The position numbers and the translations under genes were made by a program. Under the pieces are notes generated by a model. It searched no databases. It had not been told where the DNA came from and was given only the letters and a program-made list of their open reading frames with translations. Of a DNA stretch of 64,000 nucleotides, positions 42,118-50,025 are shown piece after piece. Positions within the stretch are counted from its first letter, which is position 1. Each line of letters opens with the position of its first letter. The DNA is from Moorella glycerini (GTDB lineage Bacteria; Bacillota; DSM-521; Neomoorellales; Neomoorellaceae), in contig NZ_CP046244.1 of assembly GCF_009735625.1 (NCBI RefSeq), positions 2,480,001-2,544,000 of the forward strand, written 5' to 3'.

Positions 42118-43182
42118 ATGAAAAAGTTGTTAGTCGTGATTTTAGCCCTGTTTTTAAGCGTAGCCTTTGTGGGCTGCGGCGGCCAGACCGGTCAGCAGGG
42201 CGGGCAGAAAGGCGGTCAAAGCACTGCGTCCGGGAACCAGGGGGAAAAGAAGCTTCGCTTTGTAATGGTTACGGACCAGGCGGGGGTAGGGGATGAAGGC
42301 TTCAACGACATGGCCTGGGCCGGCCTAAAAAGAGCCGAAAAAGAATTGGGAGCCGAGATCAAGGTCATCGAGTCATCGGAGATGACCCAGTATACCACCA
42401 ATTTGGCAGCCGGAGCCGAACAGGGTTATAATATGGTAGTGGCCGTAGGCTTTCTCCTGGTAGATGCCTTGAAGGAAGTGGCACCCCGCTACCCAAATAC
42501 TAAATTTGTAATAATTGACGGGGTAGTAGAAGGTCCTAATGTGGCTTCCGTGGTCTTCAAGGAAAACGAAGGGGCTTATCTGGCCGGGGCTTTAGCGGGG
42601 CTAACCACCAAGACCAATAAGTTGGGTTATGTGGGCGGTATGGAGGCACCGCCGACCATAAGGTTCGAATCGGGCTGGCTGGCGGGCATCAAAACCACCA
42701 ACCCCAAAGCGGAAACCTCAGTGGCCTATGTGGGCAGCTTCAACGACCCCGGCAAAGCCAAGGAGACTGCCCTGGCCCAGTACAACCAGGGCGTCGACAT
42801 CATTTTTGAAGTGGCAGGCCTGGGCGGTTTGGGAGTCATTGAGGCGGCCAAAAATTCTAAGGAAGGCAATTTGTATGTAGCAGTTGACCGGGATAAGTCT
42901 AAGATCGGCGGAGGCCGGCAGCTAACGGCGGTTTTGAAGCGCATCGATAATGCCGTTTTTGAAATAGCTCAAAAGGTGAAGGATGGTACCTTTAAAGGCG
43001 GCATCTATGAACTTGGTCTGAAGGAAGGCGGCATGGGCCTGCCGGAAACCACCAAGGAAAAGGCCACTCCCGAGGCCATGGCGGTGGTAGAAAAGCTAAA
43101 AAAGATGATCCTGGACGGCCAGCTCCAGGTTCCCAAGAGCAGGGAAGAAGTCAAGACCTTTACTCCCCCCAGCTTAAAGTAG
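42118..43182 (+). CDS. BMP-family ABC transporter substrate-binding lipoprotein
   Basis: A 354-residue exported lipoprotein: signal MKKLLVVILALFLSVAFVG with lipid-anchored Cys20, a Gly/Gln-rich linker (21-45), then a BMP/Med-type periplasmic-binding fold (VTDQAGVGDEGFNDMAWAGL, YNMVVAVGFLLVDALKEVA, GYVGGMEAPPTIRFESGW). Family members such as PnrA/BmpA bind purine and pyrimidine nucleosides. AGGAGGTGAAGG precedes the ATG. It begins a four-gene transporter operon with an ATPase and two permeases, which is the canonical order for nucleoside uptake. The exact ligand is not determined. Confidence 0.92.
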   Translation: MKKLLVVILALFLSVAFVGCGGQTGQQGGQKGGQSTASGNQGEKKLRFVMVTDQAGVGDEGFNDMAWAGLKRAEKELGAEIKVIESSEMTQYTTNLAAGAEQGYNMVVAVGFLLVDALKEVAPRYPNTKFVIIDGVVEGPNVASVVFKENEGAYLAGALAGLTTKTNKLGYVGGMEAPPTIRFESGWLAGIKTTNPKAETSVAYVGSFNDPGKAKETALAQYNQGVDIIFEVAGLGGLGVIEAAKNSKEGNLYVAVDRDKSKIGGGRQLTAVLKRIDNAVFEIAQKVKDGTFKGGIYELGLKEGGMGLPETTKEKATPEAMAVVEKLKKMILDGQLQVPKSREEVKTFTPPSLK

Positions 43183-43228
43183 CAGTGAGCCTAGACCAAA
43201 AGGGACTACCTCGAGGAGGCTGGGCTGG

Positions 43229-44746
43229 ATGAACATTGTGGAAATGCGTGACATAGTTAAGCGTTTCCCGGGAGTTGTGGCCAATGATGGAATAACGCTG
43301 CAAGTTCGCCAGGGGGAAATTCACGCCCTCCTGGGGGAAAACGGGGCCGGAAAAACTACGTTGATGAATATTCTATATGGCCTGTACCGGCCCGATGCTG
43401 GCGAGATCTGCCTCCGCGGCCAAAAAGTTGCGATTCATAGCCCGGACCAGGCCATCAAGCTCGGTATAGGTATGGTCCACCAGCATTTTATGCTGGTGCC
43501 GACTTTGACCGTGGCAGAAAACCTGGTGGTAGGAGCTGAACCGGTCAAGGGTCCCTTTTTGGATCTCAGGTTAGCCGTTGCCAAAGTAGAGGCAATTTCC
43601 CAGGAATACGGGCTCAGGGTCGATCCCCTGGCCCGTATTCAAGACATTTCGGTAGGCATGCAGCAGCGGGTGGAGATCCTGAAAGCCCTTTATCGAGGTA
43701 CTAAAATACTCATCCTGGATGAGCCTACTGCCGTGCTTACCCCCCAGGAAATAAGCGAGCTGCATATCATACTGGAGAAACTGCGGTCCAGCGGCCATAC
43801 CATAATCATCATAACCCACAAACTCAAGGAAGTGAGGCAGTTCAGCGACAGGGTTACGGTTATCCGCAATGGTCGTAATATAGACACGGTGGACAGCAAA
43901 AAGACCTCCGAAAGCGAACTGGCCCGGATGATGGTGGGCCGGGAAGTCATGCTGCGGGTAGACAAAAAGCCGGCGGAACCCGGCCAGGTGGTGCTACGCC
44001 TGGAGGGTGTGGAGGCCAACAATTACCGGGGGCTTCCAGCACTAAAGGGAGTTACCCTGGAAGTCCGGGCCGGTGAAATAGTGGGTGTGGCCGGGGTAGA
44101 AGGCAACGGCCAGACGGAACTCGTGGAAGTGCTCACGGGCCTGCGCCAGCCCACGGCAGGCGACATTTATTTTGGCGGTCAAAAAATAGTCCGTGGGCAG
44201 CCTCGCCAGTTGATGGGTTTGGGCTTGGGTCATATCCCGGAGGACAGGCAGAAGAGGGGGCTGGTGCTGGATTTTAACATCATGGAGAACCTGCTGCTGG
44301 GTTTTGAGGATGCGGCCGCCTTCAGCCGGGGCCCGCTCCTGGACTATGCCAGCATCCAGGATTTCGCCAAAAAGCTAGTAAAAGAGTACGACGTTCGCAC
44401 ACCCAGCATAAAGTCCATGGCCCGGACCCTGTCGGGAGGCAACCAGCAGAAGGTAATCGTTGCTCGCGAAATCGCGCGGCAACCCAAGCTATTGATCGCC
44501 GCCCAGCCCACCCGGGGCCTGGATGTGGGTGCCATTGAATTTGTTCACCAGCAGTTGCTGAAGCAGCGGGATACCGGGGCGGCGGTCTTGCTGGTATCGT
44601 ATGAACTGGATGAAATCATGAATTTAAGCGACCGCATCCTGGTAATCTACGGCGGGAAAATAGTGGCCGGCTTCCAGGCAGGACAGGTTTCCACGGAGGA
44701 ACTCGGTTTCTTAATGGGCGGGGGTTCGGTAGCTAAAGCCGGATAA
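43229..44746 (+). CDS. Nucleoside-type ABC transporter ATPase (duplicated)
   Basis: A 505-residue protein with two fused nucleotide-binding domains, as in RbsA/YufO. The N-terminal half has a full Walker A (GENGAGKTT), a signature variant ([11 protein letters not shown]) and Walker B ([12 protein letters not shown]). The C-terminal half has a degenerate Walker A ([10 protein letters not shown]), a canonical LSGGNQQKV signature and [14 protein letters not shown], where the Walker B glutamate is Gln, as is usual in this subfamily. It energises uptake with the two permeases that follow. The permease gene starts immediately after it. Confidence 0.93.
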   Translation: MNIVEMRDIVKRFPGVVANDGITLQVRQGEIHALLGENGAGKTTLMNILYGLYRPDAGEICLRGQKVAIHSPDQAIKLGIGMVHQHFMLVPTLTVAENLVVGAEPVKGPFLDLRLAVAKVEAISQEYGLRVDPLARIQDISVGMQQRVEILKALYRGTKILILDEPTAVLTPQEISELHIILEKLRSSGHTIIIITHKLKEVRQFSDRVTVIRNGRNIDTVDSKKTSESELARMMVGREVMLRVDKKPAEPGQVVLRLEGVEANNYRGLPALKGVTLEVRAGEIVGVAGVEGNGQTELVEVLTGLRQPTAGDIYFGGQKIVRGQPRQLMGLGLGHIPEDRQKRGLVLDFNIMENLLLGFEDAAAFSRGPLLDYASIQDFAKKLVKEYDVRTPSIKSMARTLSGGNQQKVIVAREIARQPKLLIAAQPTRGLDVGAIEFVHQQLLKQRDTGAAVLLVSYELDEIMNLSDRILVIYGGKIVAGFQAGQVSTEELGFLMGGGSVAKAG

Positions 44747-44758
44747 AAGGTGGGAAAC

Positions 44759-45874
44759 ATGCGAAAAAACAAGATGAAAGTAACAACTTACCTTTGGGAG
44801 GCGGCCGGCAGCTTACTGGATCCAATTGTCGCCATCATTATCGCCCTAACATTGGGGGCCGTGGTGGTGTCTGCTTTAGGCAATGATGTGGGGCTGGCCT
44901 ACCGGGCGCTATTTAAAGGAGCCTTCGGCAACCTCCGGAGCTTAACTGAGACGCTTCTGGCCACTACTCCCCTGCTGTTGACCGGCCTGGCCTTTGGCGT
45001 GGCCTTCCGGTGTGGCCTCTTCAATATCGGGATTGAAGGCCAGTTGTATATAGGTTCCATAGTAGGAGCCTACGTGGGCTTCACCTTTAGCGGGTTGCCA
45101 CCTTTGGTGCTTTTGCCTTTAACCCTCGCGGCAGGGGCAGCAGCTGGCGCTGCGTGGGGTTTTTTGCCCGGCCTTCTCAAGGCTAAGGTTGGGGCCCATG
45201 AAGTAATCAACACGATCATGATGAACTATATTGCCATCCACCTCACCAGCTACCTCGTAGGCCCGGATGGCCCCTTGCGGGCCCCGGGGGAACTGCCGGC
45301 CACGCCCTGGATAGCAGAAGGGGCCCGTCTCGCTAAACTGGTCCCGGGCACCAGGCTTAACACAGGTATCTTCATAGCCCTGGGGGCAGCCGTTCTGGTC
45401 TGGGTAATCCTGTGGAAGAGCCGCCAGGGCTACAAAATCCGGGCTGTCGGCCTTAATCCCCTGGCTGCCGAATACGCAGGGATCAATGTGAGTCGGAGTA
45501 TAATTACCGCTATGATGTTAAGCGGCTGTTTGGCCGGCCTGGCCGGGATAGTGGAAGTAGCCGGACTGCATTACCGCTTCTACGATTCCTTTTCACCGGG
45601 GTACGGCTTTGACGCCATAGCAGTATCCCTGCTGGGGGCCAACCACCCGGTGGGCATAGCCCTGGCGGCCCTCTTGTTCGGCGCCTTGAAGACCGGGGCC
45701 ATGAGTATGCAGGTGCTGGCCGGAACCAACAGGGAGCTAGTGCGGCTATTGCAGTCCCTGGTGATCTTCTTTGTGGCCGCCAAATGGAGCGTAATTACCA
45801 TCTTGCAGTGGAAAGCCAGGAAGGAGGGGAGCATAGATGGCAGAGACCATGGCAGCGTTAAGCGGGCTGTTTAG
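44759..45874 (+). CDS. ABC transporter permease (nucleoside type, YufP-like)
   Basis: A membrane protein of about 371 residues with eight to ten helices and the BMP-transporter permease pattern (FRCGLFNIGIEGQLYIGSIVGAYVGF, VGAHEVINTIMMNYIAIHLTSYL, LNPLAAEYAGINV). ATG 44759 is favoured by the AAAGGTGG site; a GTG at 44750 is in frame. Its 3' end overlaps the second permease gene by 38 bases, a strong sign of coupling. It forms the translocation pore with the second permease. Confidence 0.92.
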   Translation: MRKNKMKVTTYLWEAAGSLLDPIVAIIIALTLGAVVVSALGNDVGLAYRALFKGAFGNLRSLTETLLATTPLLLTGLAFGVAFRCGLFNIGIEGQLYIGSIVGAYVGFTFSGLPPLVLLPLTLAAGAAAGAAWGFLPGLLKAKVGAHEVINTIMMNYIAIHLTSYLVGPDGPLRAPGELPATPWIAEGARLAKLVPGTRLNTGIFIALGAAVLVWVILWKSRQGYKIRAVGLNPLAAEYAGINVSRSIITAMMLSGCLAGLAGIVEVAGLHYRFYDSFSPGYGFDAIAVSLLGANHPVGIALAALLFGALKTGAMSMQVLAGTNRELVRLLQSLVIFFVAAKWSVITILQWKARKEGSIDGRDHGSVKRAV

Positions 45875-46781
45875 CCTTGGCCTTTTGCTGGCTACCCTCC
45901 GTATGGCTACGCCCCTGATCTTCGGCGCCATAGGGTGCATGTTTTCCGAACGCTCCGGCGTCATGAACATCGGGGCCGAGGGCATGATGCTCATGGGGGC
46001 GTTTGCAGCCGCCCTGACTTCCCTTTTCACAGGCAACCCCTGGTTGGGAGTCCTTGCCGCCGCCATAGCCGGCGGCTTCATGGGCACCCTCCACGCCATA
46101 ATGAGCATCCATTTCCGCGCTGACCAGGTAGTAAGCGGAGCAGCTATCAACATCATGGCCGTGGGGGTCCCGGCCCTGGTGCTGCAGCGCCTTTGGGGCA
46201 ATCCAGGCCGTTCACCCCTGGTGCCTTCCCTCCCCGAGATTACTATTCCGGGTTTAAAGGAAGTACCGGTACTGGGCGCCCTCTTGGGGACACACAACCC
46301 CCTGGTTTATTTGGCCCTCCTGCTGGTGCCCCTGGCGCATATAGTGTTGTTCAAGACCAGATTCGGACTACATGTCCGGGTAGTGGGGGAACACCCCCGG
46401 GCCGCGGACACGGTAGGTATTAACGTATTTGCCATACGCTATGTCTGCGTCATTTTGAGCGGTGTCCTCGCTGGCCTGGGGGGCGCTTACCTTTCCCTGG
46501 GGCAACTGTCCCTCTTCGTCCAGCAAATGACTGCCGGCCGCGGTTTTATCGGCATGGCCGCCATGATCTTCGGCAAGTGGACTCCCCTGGGGGCATTCCT
46601 GGCCTGCCTCTTGTTTGGTTTTGCCGACGGCTTGCAGATGACGGCACAGGCCATAGGTATACCTATCCCCAAGAATTTTCTATTGATGATTCCTTATGTC
46701 CTGACCATGGTGGCCTTGGCTGGCTTCATAGGCAGGGCAATGCCTCCGGCAGCCATAGGTAAACCCTACCGTAAAGAATAA
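45837..46781 (+). CDS. ABC transporter permease (nucleoside type, YufQ-like)
   Basis: A 314-residue membrane protein with about eight helices and the conserved FSERSGVMNIGAEGMMLMGAFAA, FRADQVVSGAAINIMAVG and GFIGMAAMIFGKWTPLGAF segments of the second permease of nucleoside BMP transporters. It completes the lipoprotein-ATPase-permease-permease set. ATG with a GGAGGGG site inside the end of the preceding permease gene. Confidence 0.92.
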   Translation: MAETMAALSGLFSLGLLLATLRMATPLIFGAIGCMFSERSGVMNIGAEGMMLMGAFAAALTSLFTGNPWLGVLAAAIAGGFMGTLHAIMSIHFRADQVVSGAAINIMAVGVPALVLQRLWGNPGRSPLVPSLPEITIPGLKEVPVLGALLGTHNPLVYLALLLVPLAHIVLFKTRFGLHVRVVGEHPRAADTVGINVFAIRYVCVILSGVLAGLGGAYLSLGQLSLFVQQMTAGRGFIGMAAMIFGKWTPLGAFLACLLFGFADGLQMTAQAIGIPIPKNFLLMIPYVLTMVALAGFIGRAMPPAAIGKPYRKE

Positions 46782-46849
46782 CTGGGGACTGTAGTGTGCT
46801 TGAGGCTACCTGCTGGGCTACGGTGTCTAAACTTGAATTCTTACAGGTG

Positions 46850-48250
46850 ATGTCAGTGACTGAGAACAAAGCCTCAATTTTGATCAAAGGTGGCTGGCTG
46901 GTCACCATGAACCGGCAGCGCGAAATCAAGCAGGGGGACCTATTGATAGAAGATGGCATAATAAAGGCCATCGGCCACTTCAAGGGGCCGGCCCGGCTAA
47001 CCATCGATGCCAGCGAGATGATAGTGTTGCCCGGATTTATCCAGACCCATGTTCACCTCTGCCAGGTGCTTTTTCGGGGACTGGCCGATGACGTAGATGT
47101 AGTAGACTGGTTAAAGCACCGTATCTGGCCCCTGGAAAACGCCCACGATGAGGAGAGCATCTATTGTTCGGCCTGGTTGGGCATAGCCGAACTCCTGGCG
47201 GGAGGCACCACGACCATACTGGCCATGGAGACCACCAGGCATACCGATGCCGTGTTTCAGGCCCTGCTGGAGAGCGGAATGCGCGCCGTGGCCGGTAATG
47301 CCATGATGGATGTCCAGGAGCCGGGAACGGAAATGGAAGGCCAGGATTCCCGCACCGTCCTGGCTGAGAGCAAGCGGCTCTGGCGAAGCTGGCACGGCCG
47401 GGATAATGGCCGGCTCCAGTATGCCCTGACTCCTCGAGGCCCCAGGAATTGTTCTCCGGAATTGCTGTCCGAAATAGCCCGCCTTTCGGCTGAGGAGGGA
47501 CTCCTGGTGCACAGCCATGCGGCCGAAAACGGGCCCCTGGCGGAGAGGGTGGCCCGGGAGACGGGTGTAAGGGATGTGGTGCTTTTCCATCGCCTGGGCC
47601 TCGCCAGTCCCCGGCTGGTACTGGCCCACTGCATCTGGCTGGACGAACAAGAACTGGAACTGGCGGCTTCCACCGGTATTAAGGTTACCCATTGCCCTTC
47701 AGCCAATCTCAAGCTCAGCTCCGGGTTTGCTAAAATACCGGAAATGCGGTCCAGGGGTATCAATGTTTCCCTGGGCGCCGATGGAGCACCCTGCAACAAC
47801 AACCTGGACATGTTTAACGAGATGCGCCTGGCCGCCCTCATCCATAAGCCGCGCTGTGGGCCACGGACCCTGCCTGCCGAGGAAGTGCTGGAAATGGCCA
47901 CCCTGGGGGGCGCCAGGGCACTGGGCCTGGAGAAAGAAATCGGCAGCCTGGAAGTGGGCAAGAAGGCCGATGTGACCCTGGTGCGGCGGGACCGTTTCCA
48001 TAGTAGCCCCTGGCAACGGGTGCCTCTGCCTTCTCAGATAGTGTACTCCCTTAAGGCTGGTGATGTGGATACCACCCTGGTTGAAGGGCGCATCTTGTAC
48101 CGCCATGGCCGACTGACTATGCGCGCAGGTAACGATATCGTTGAGGCAGCCAACACGGCTATCGAGCGGGTACTGGAGCGGGTTCCCTTTGGGCGGGAAT
48201 TCGGCCGGCAGCCGGGTAGCAGAATATGGAGTTCTGAAAGAGGTGTTTAA
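46850..48250 (+). CDS. Amidohydrolase, fourth of the cluster (deaminase-like)
   Basis: A TRZ/ATZ-group hydrolase of about 466 residues. From ATG 46850 the first metal pair is His67 and His69 (FIQTHVHLCQ); then come HSHAAENG with the glutamate present, AHCIWLDEQE, and LGADGAPCNNN (the metal aspartate in GADG). The motif set resembles the N-ethylammeline chlorohydrolase/8-oxoguanine deaminase-like subgroup, so an aromatic ring deamination is plausible. The start is uncertain: GTG 46856 lies at ideal distance from AGGTG, while GTG 46796 would add 18 unlikely residues. It lies between the transporter and an SDR gene, with two bases to the latter. Confidence 0.88.
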   Translation: MSVTENKASILIKGGWLVTMNRQREIKQGDLLIEDGIIKAIGHFKGPARLTIDASEMIVLPGFIQTHVHLCQVLFRGLADDVDVVDWLKHRIWPLENAHDEESIYCSAWLGIAELLAGGTTTILAMETTRHTDAVFQALLESGMRAVAGNAMMDVQEPGTEMEGQDSRTVLAESKRLWRSWHGRDNGRLQYALTPRGPRNCSPELLSEIARLSAEEGLLVHSHAAENGPLAERVARETGVRDVVLFHRLGLASPRLVLAHCIWLDEQELELAASTGIKVTHCPSANLKLSSGFAKIPEMRSRGINVSLGADGAPCNNNLDMFNEMRLAALIHKPRCGPRTLPAEEVLEMATLGGARALGLEKEIGSLEVGKKADVTLVRRDRFHSSPWQRVPLPSQIVYSLKAGDVDTTLVEGRILYRHGRLTMRAGNDIVEAANTAIERVLERVPFGREFGRQPGSRIWSSERGV

Positions 48251-48252
48251 CG

Positions 48253-49014
48253 ATGCGTTTAGCCGGGAAAGTAGCTATTATCACGGGAGCCGGTTCTGGC
48301 ATCGGCCGGGCCAGTGCCCTGGCCTTTGCCCGTGAAGGTGCCCGGGTAGTAGCTGCCGACATTAACGAGGAAACTTGCCGGGCCACTGTGGAAGCCATCA
48401 AGGAGCGAGGAGGCCGGGCCGTGGCTGTTAGGGTGGACGTAACTAAAGCCGCCGACTGCCAGCGTATGGTTAATACGGCCCTCGAGCATTTTGGTAAATT
48501 GGATGTATTGTTCAACAATGCGGGTATCAACCACGCTGCCCGCCTGCACGAAACCCTGGAAGAAGATTGGGATCGTGTGCTGGCGGTGAACCTTAAGAGC
48601 ATCTTTCTATGCTCTAAATATGCCATCCCGGCCCTCATCCAGAATGGCGGAGGCTCCATTATCAACACGGCTTCGCCGGCAGGTCTCGTAGGGTTAAGGG
48701 GTCTGGCTGCCTACTGCGCCTCCAAGGGTGGGGTCATCTCCTTGAGCAAGAACATGGCGCTGGATTACGCCCCATACAACATCCGCGTCAACTATATATG
48801 CCCAGGAGTTATATATACGCCCATGACCCAGGCCATCATCGCCACCCACGAGGATCCGCAAAAATTTGAGGAAGAATATTCTAAAATGCGGCCCCTGGGG
48901 CGCTTTGGAAAGCCTGAAGAAATAGCCAATGCAGCTGTGTTCCTGGCCTCTGACGAGTCTAGCTTCATGACCGGTGCCTCTATTGTTATGGATGGAGGCT
49001 TTACTGCCGGCTAA
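48253..49014 (+). CDS. Short-chain dehydrogenase/reductase
   Basis: A 253-residue classical SDR: cofactor motif TGAGSGIG, Asp in ADINEE (favouring NAD), NNAG, the catalytic serine in NTASPAG and the YCASK pair, and the C-terminal ASIVMDGGFTAG. Such enzymes interconvert alcohols and ketones. Here it probably oxidises a hydroxy intermediate of the cluster's carbon skeleton; the substrate is unknown. It sits two bases after the fourth amidohydrolase gene, so both are co-expressed. Confidence 0.92.
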   Translation: MRLAGKVAIITGAGSGIGRASALAFAREGARVVAADINEETCRATVEAIKERGGRAVAVRVDVTKAADCQRMVNTALEHFGKLDVLFNNAGINHAARLHETLEEDWDRVLAVNLKSIFLCSKYAIPALIQNGGGSIINTASPAGLVGLRGLAAYCASKGGVISLSKNMALDYAPYNIRVNYICPGVIYTPMTQAIIATHEDPQKFEEEYSKMRPLGRFGKPEEIANAAVFLASDESSFMTGASIVMDGGFTAG

Positions 49015-49040
49015 ATAACTTAAGGTAAGGTGGCCCGGAA

Positions 49041-50015
49041 ATGTATAAAGTGTACTGTACTACTGAATATCCCCAGCCGCTGGTGGAAATGCTGTGTCCC
49101 ACCTGCGAGTTGGATGTAAATATCAGCGGGCGCCCGGCCAGTAAAGAAGAAATAATCGCCCGCGTAAGGGATAAAGATGGCCTAATCTGCCTGCTAAACG
49201 ACGTAATTGATGAAGAAATCATAGCCCAGGCTCCAAAATTAAAGGTTATTACCCTTTTTGCCGAAAGCACTTTCAACATTGATGTGGCCGCTGCCACCAG
49301 GCGCGGCATCCTGGTGACCAACACCCCCGGCGAATTGACGGAAACCACGGCGGACCTTACCTGGGCTCTGCTCATGGCCGTGGCCCGGCGTATCCCCGAA
49401 GCCGATGCCTACGTCCGGCAGGGCAGGTTTAAAGGCTGGGCCCCGACGGTGTTACTGGGCGGCGATATCTACGGCAAAACCTTAGGTATCATCGGCCTGG
49501 GCAATATCGGTGCGGCCGTGGCGAGGAGAGCACGGGGCTTTAACATGAAGGTAATCTATTACTCGGCGAGCGGTCCCAAACCGGATCGGGAGGAGGAGCT
49601 GGGCTGCCGGTACGTGCCCCTGGACCGCCTGTTGCGTGACTCCGATTTCGTATCCGTCCACTGCAGGCTGACCCCCCAGACCCGCCATCTCCTCGGAGCC
49701 CATGAGCTTTCCCTTATGAAAAAGACGGCATACCTGATCAATACTGCCCGGGGCCCGGTGGTGGATGAAATGGCCTTGGTTGAGGCCTTAAGGCAGGGGC
49801 GGCTGGCCGGGGCAGGCCTCGACGTCTTCGAAAACGAGCCTCAACTTGCGCCCGGCCTGGCCGATCTTCCCAATGTAGTCCTAACACCCCATATCGGGGT
49901 GGCCAGCCGGGAAAACCGGTTTGCCATGGCCCGCATTGCGGCCGCCAACCTGCTGGCCGCCCTTCATGATCAAGTTCCGCCCAATCTGGTCAATGAAGAA
50001 GTGAGGAAGGATTGA
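49041..50015 (+). CDS. D-2-hydroxyacid dehydrogenase family protein
   Basis: A 324-residue NAD-dependent D-isomer-specific 2-hydroxyacid dehydrogenase: Rossmann motif GLGNIGAAVARRARGF, the catalytic arginine in NTARGPVVD, glutamate in FENEPQLAPG and histidine in LTPHIGVASREN. Relatives include phosphoglycerate, glyoxylate/hydroxypyruvate and D-lactate dehydrogenases. In this cluster a glyoxylate-like or 2-oxo acid is plausible (inference). AAGGTGG precedes the ATG, and the next gene follows after ten bases. Confidence 0.9.
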   Translation: MYKVYCTTEYPQPLVEMLCPTCELDVNISGRPASKEEIIARVRDKDGLICLLNDVIDEEIIAQAPKLKVITLFAESTFNIDVAAATRRGILVTNTPGELTETTADLTWALLMAVARRIPEADAYVRQGRFKGWAPTVLLGGDIYGKTLGIIGLGNIGAAVARRARGFNMKVIYYSASGPKPDREEELGCRYVPLDRLLRDSDFVSVHCRLTPQTRHLLGAHELSLMKKTAYLINTARGPVVDEMALVEALRQGRLAGAGLDVFENEPQLAPGLADLPNVVLTPHIGVASRENRFAMARIAAANLLAALHDQVPPNLVNEEVRKD

Positions 50016-50025
50016 AAAGCAAATC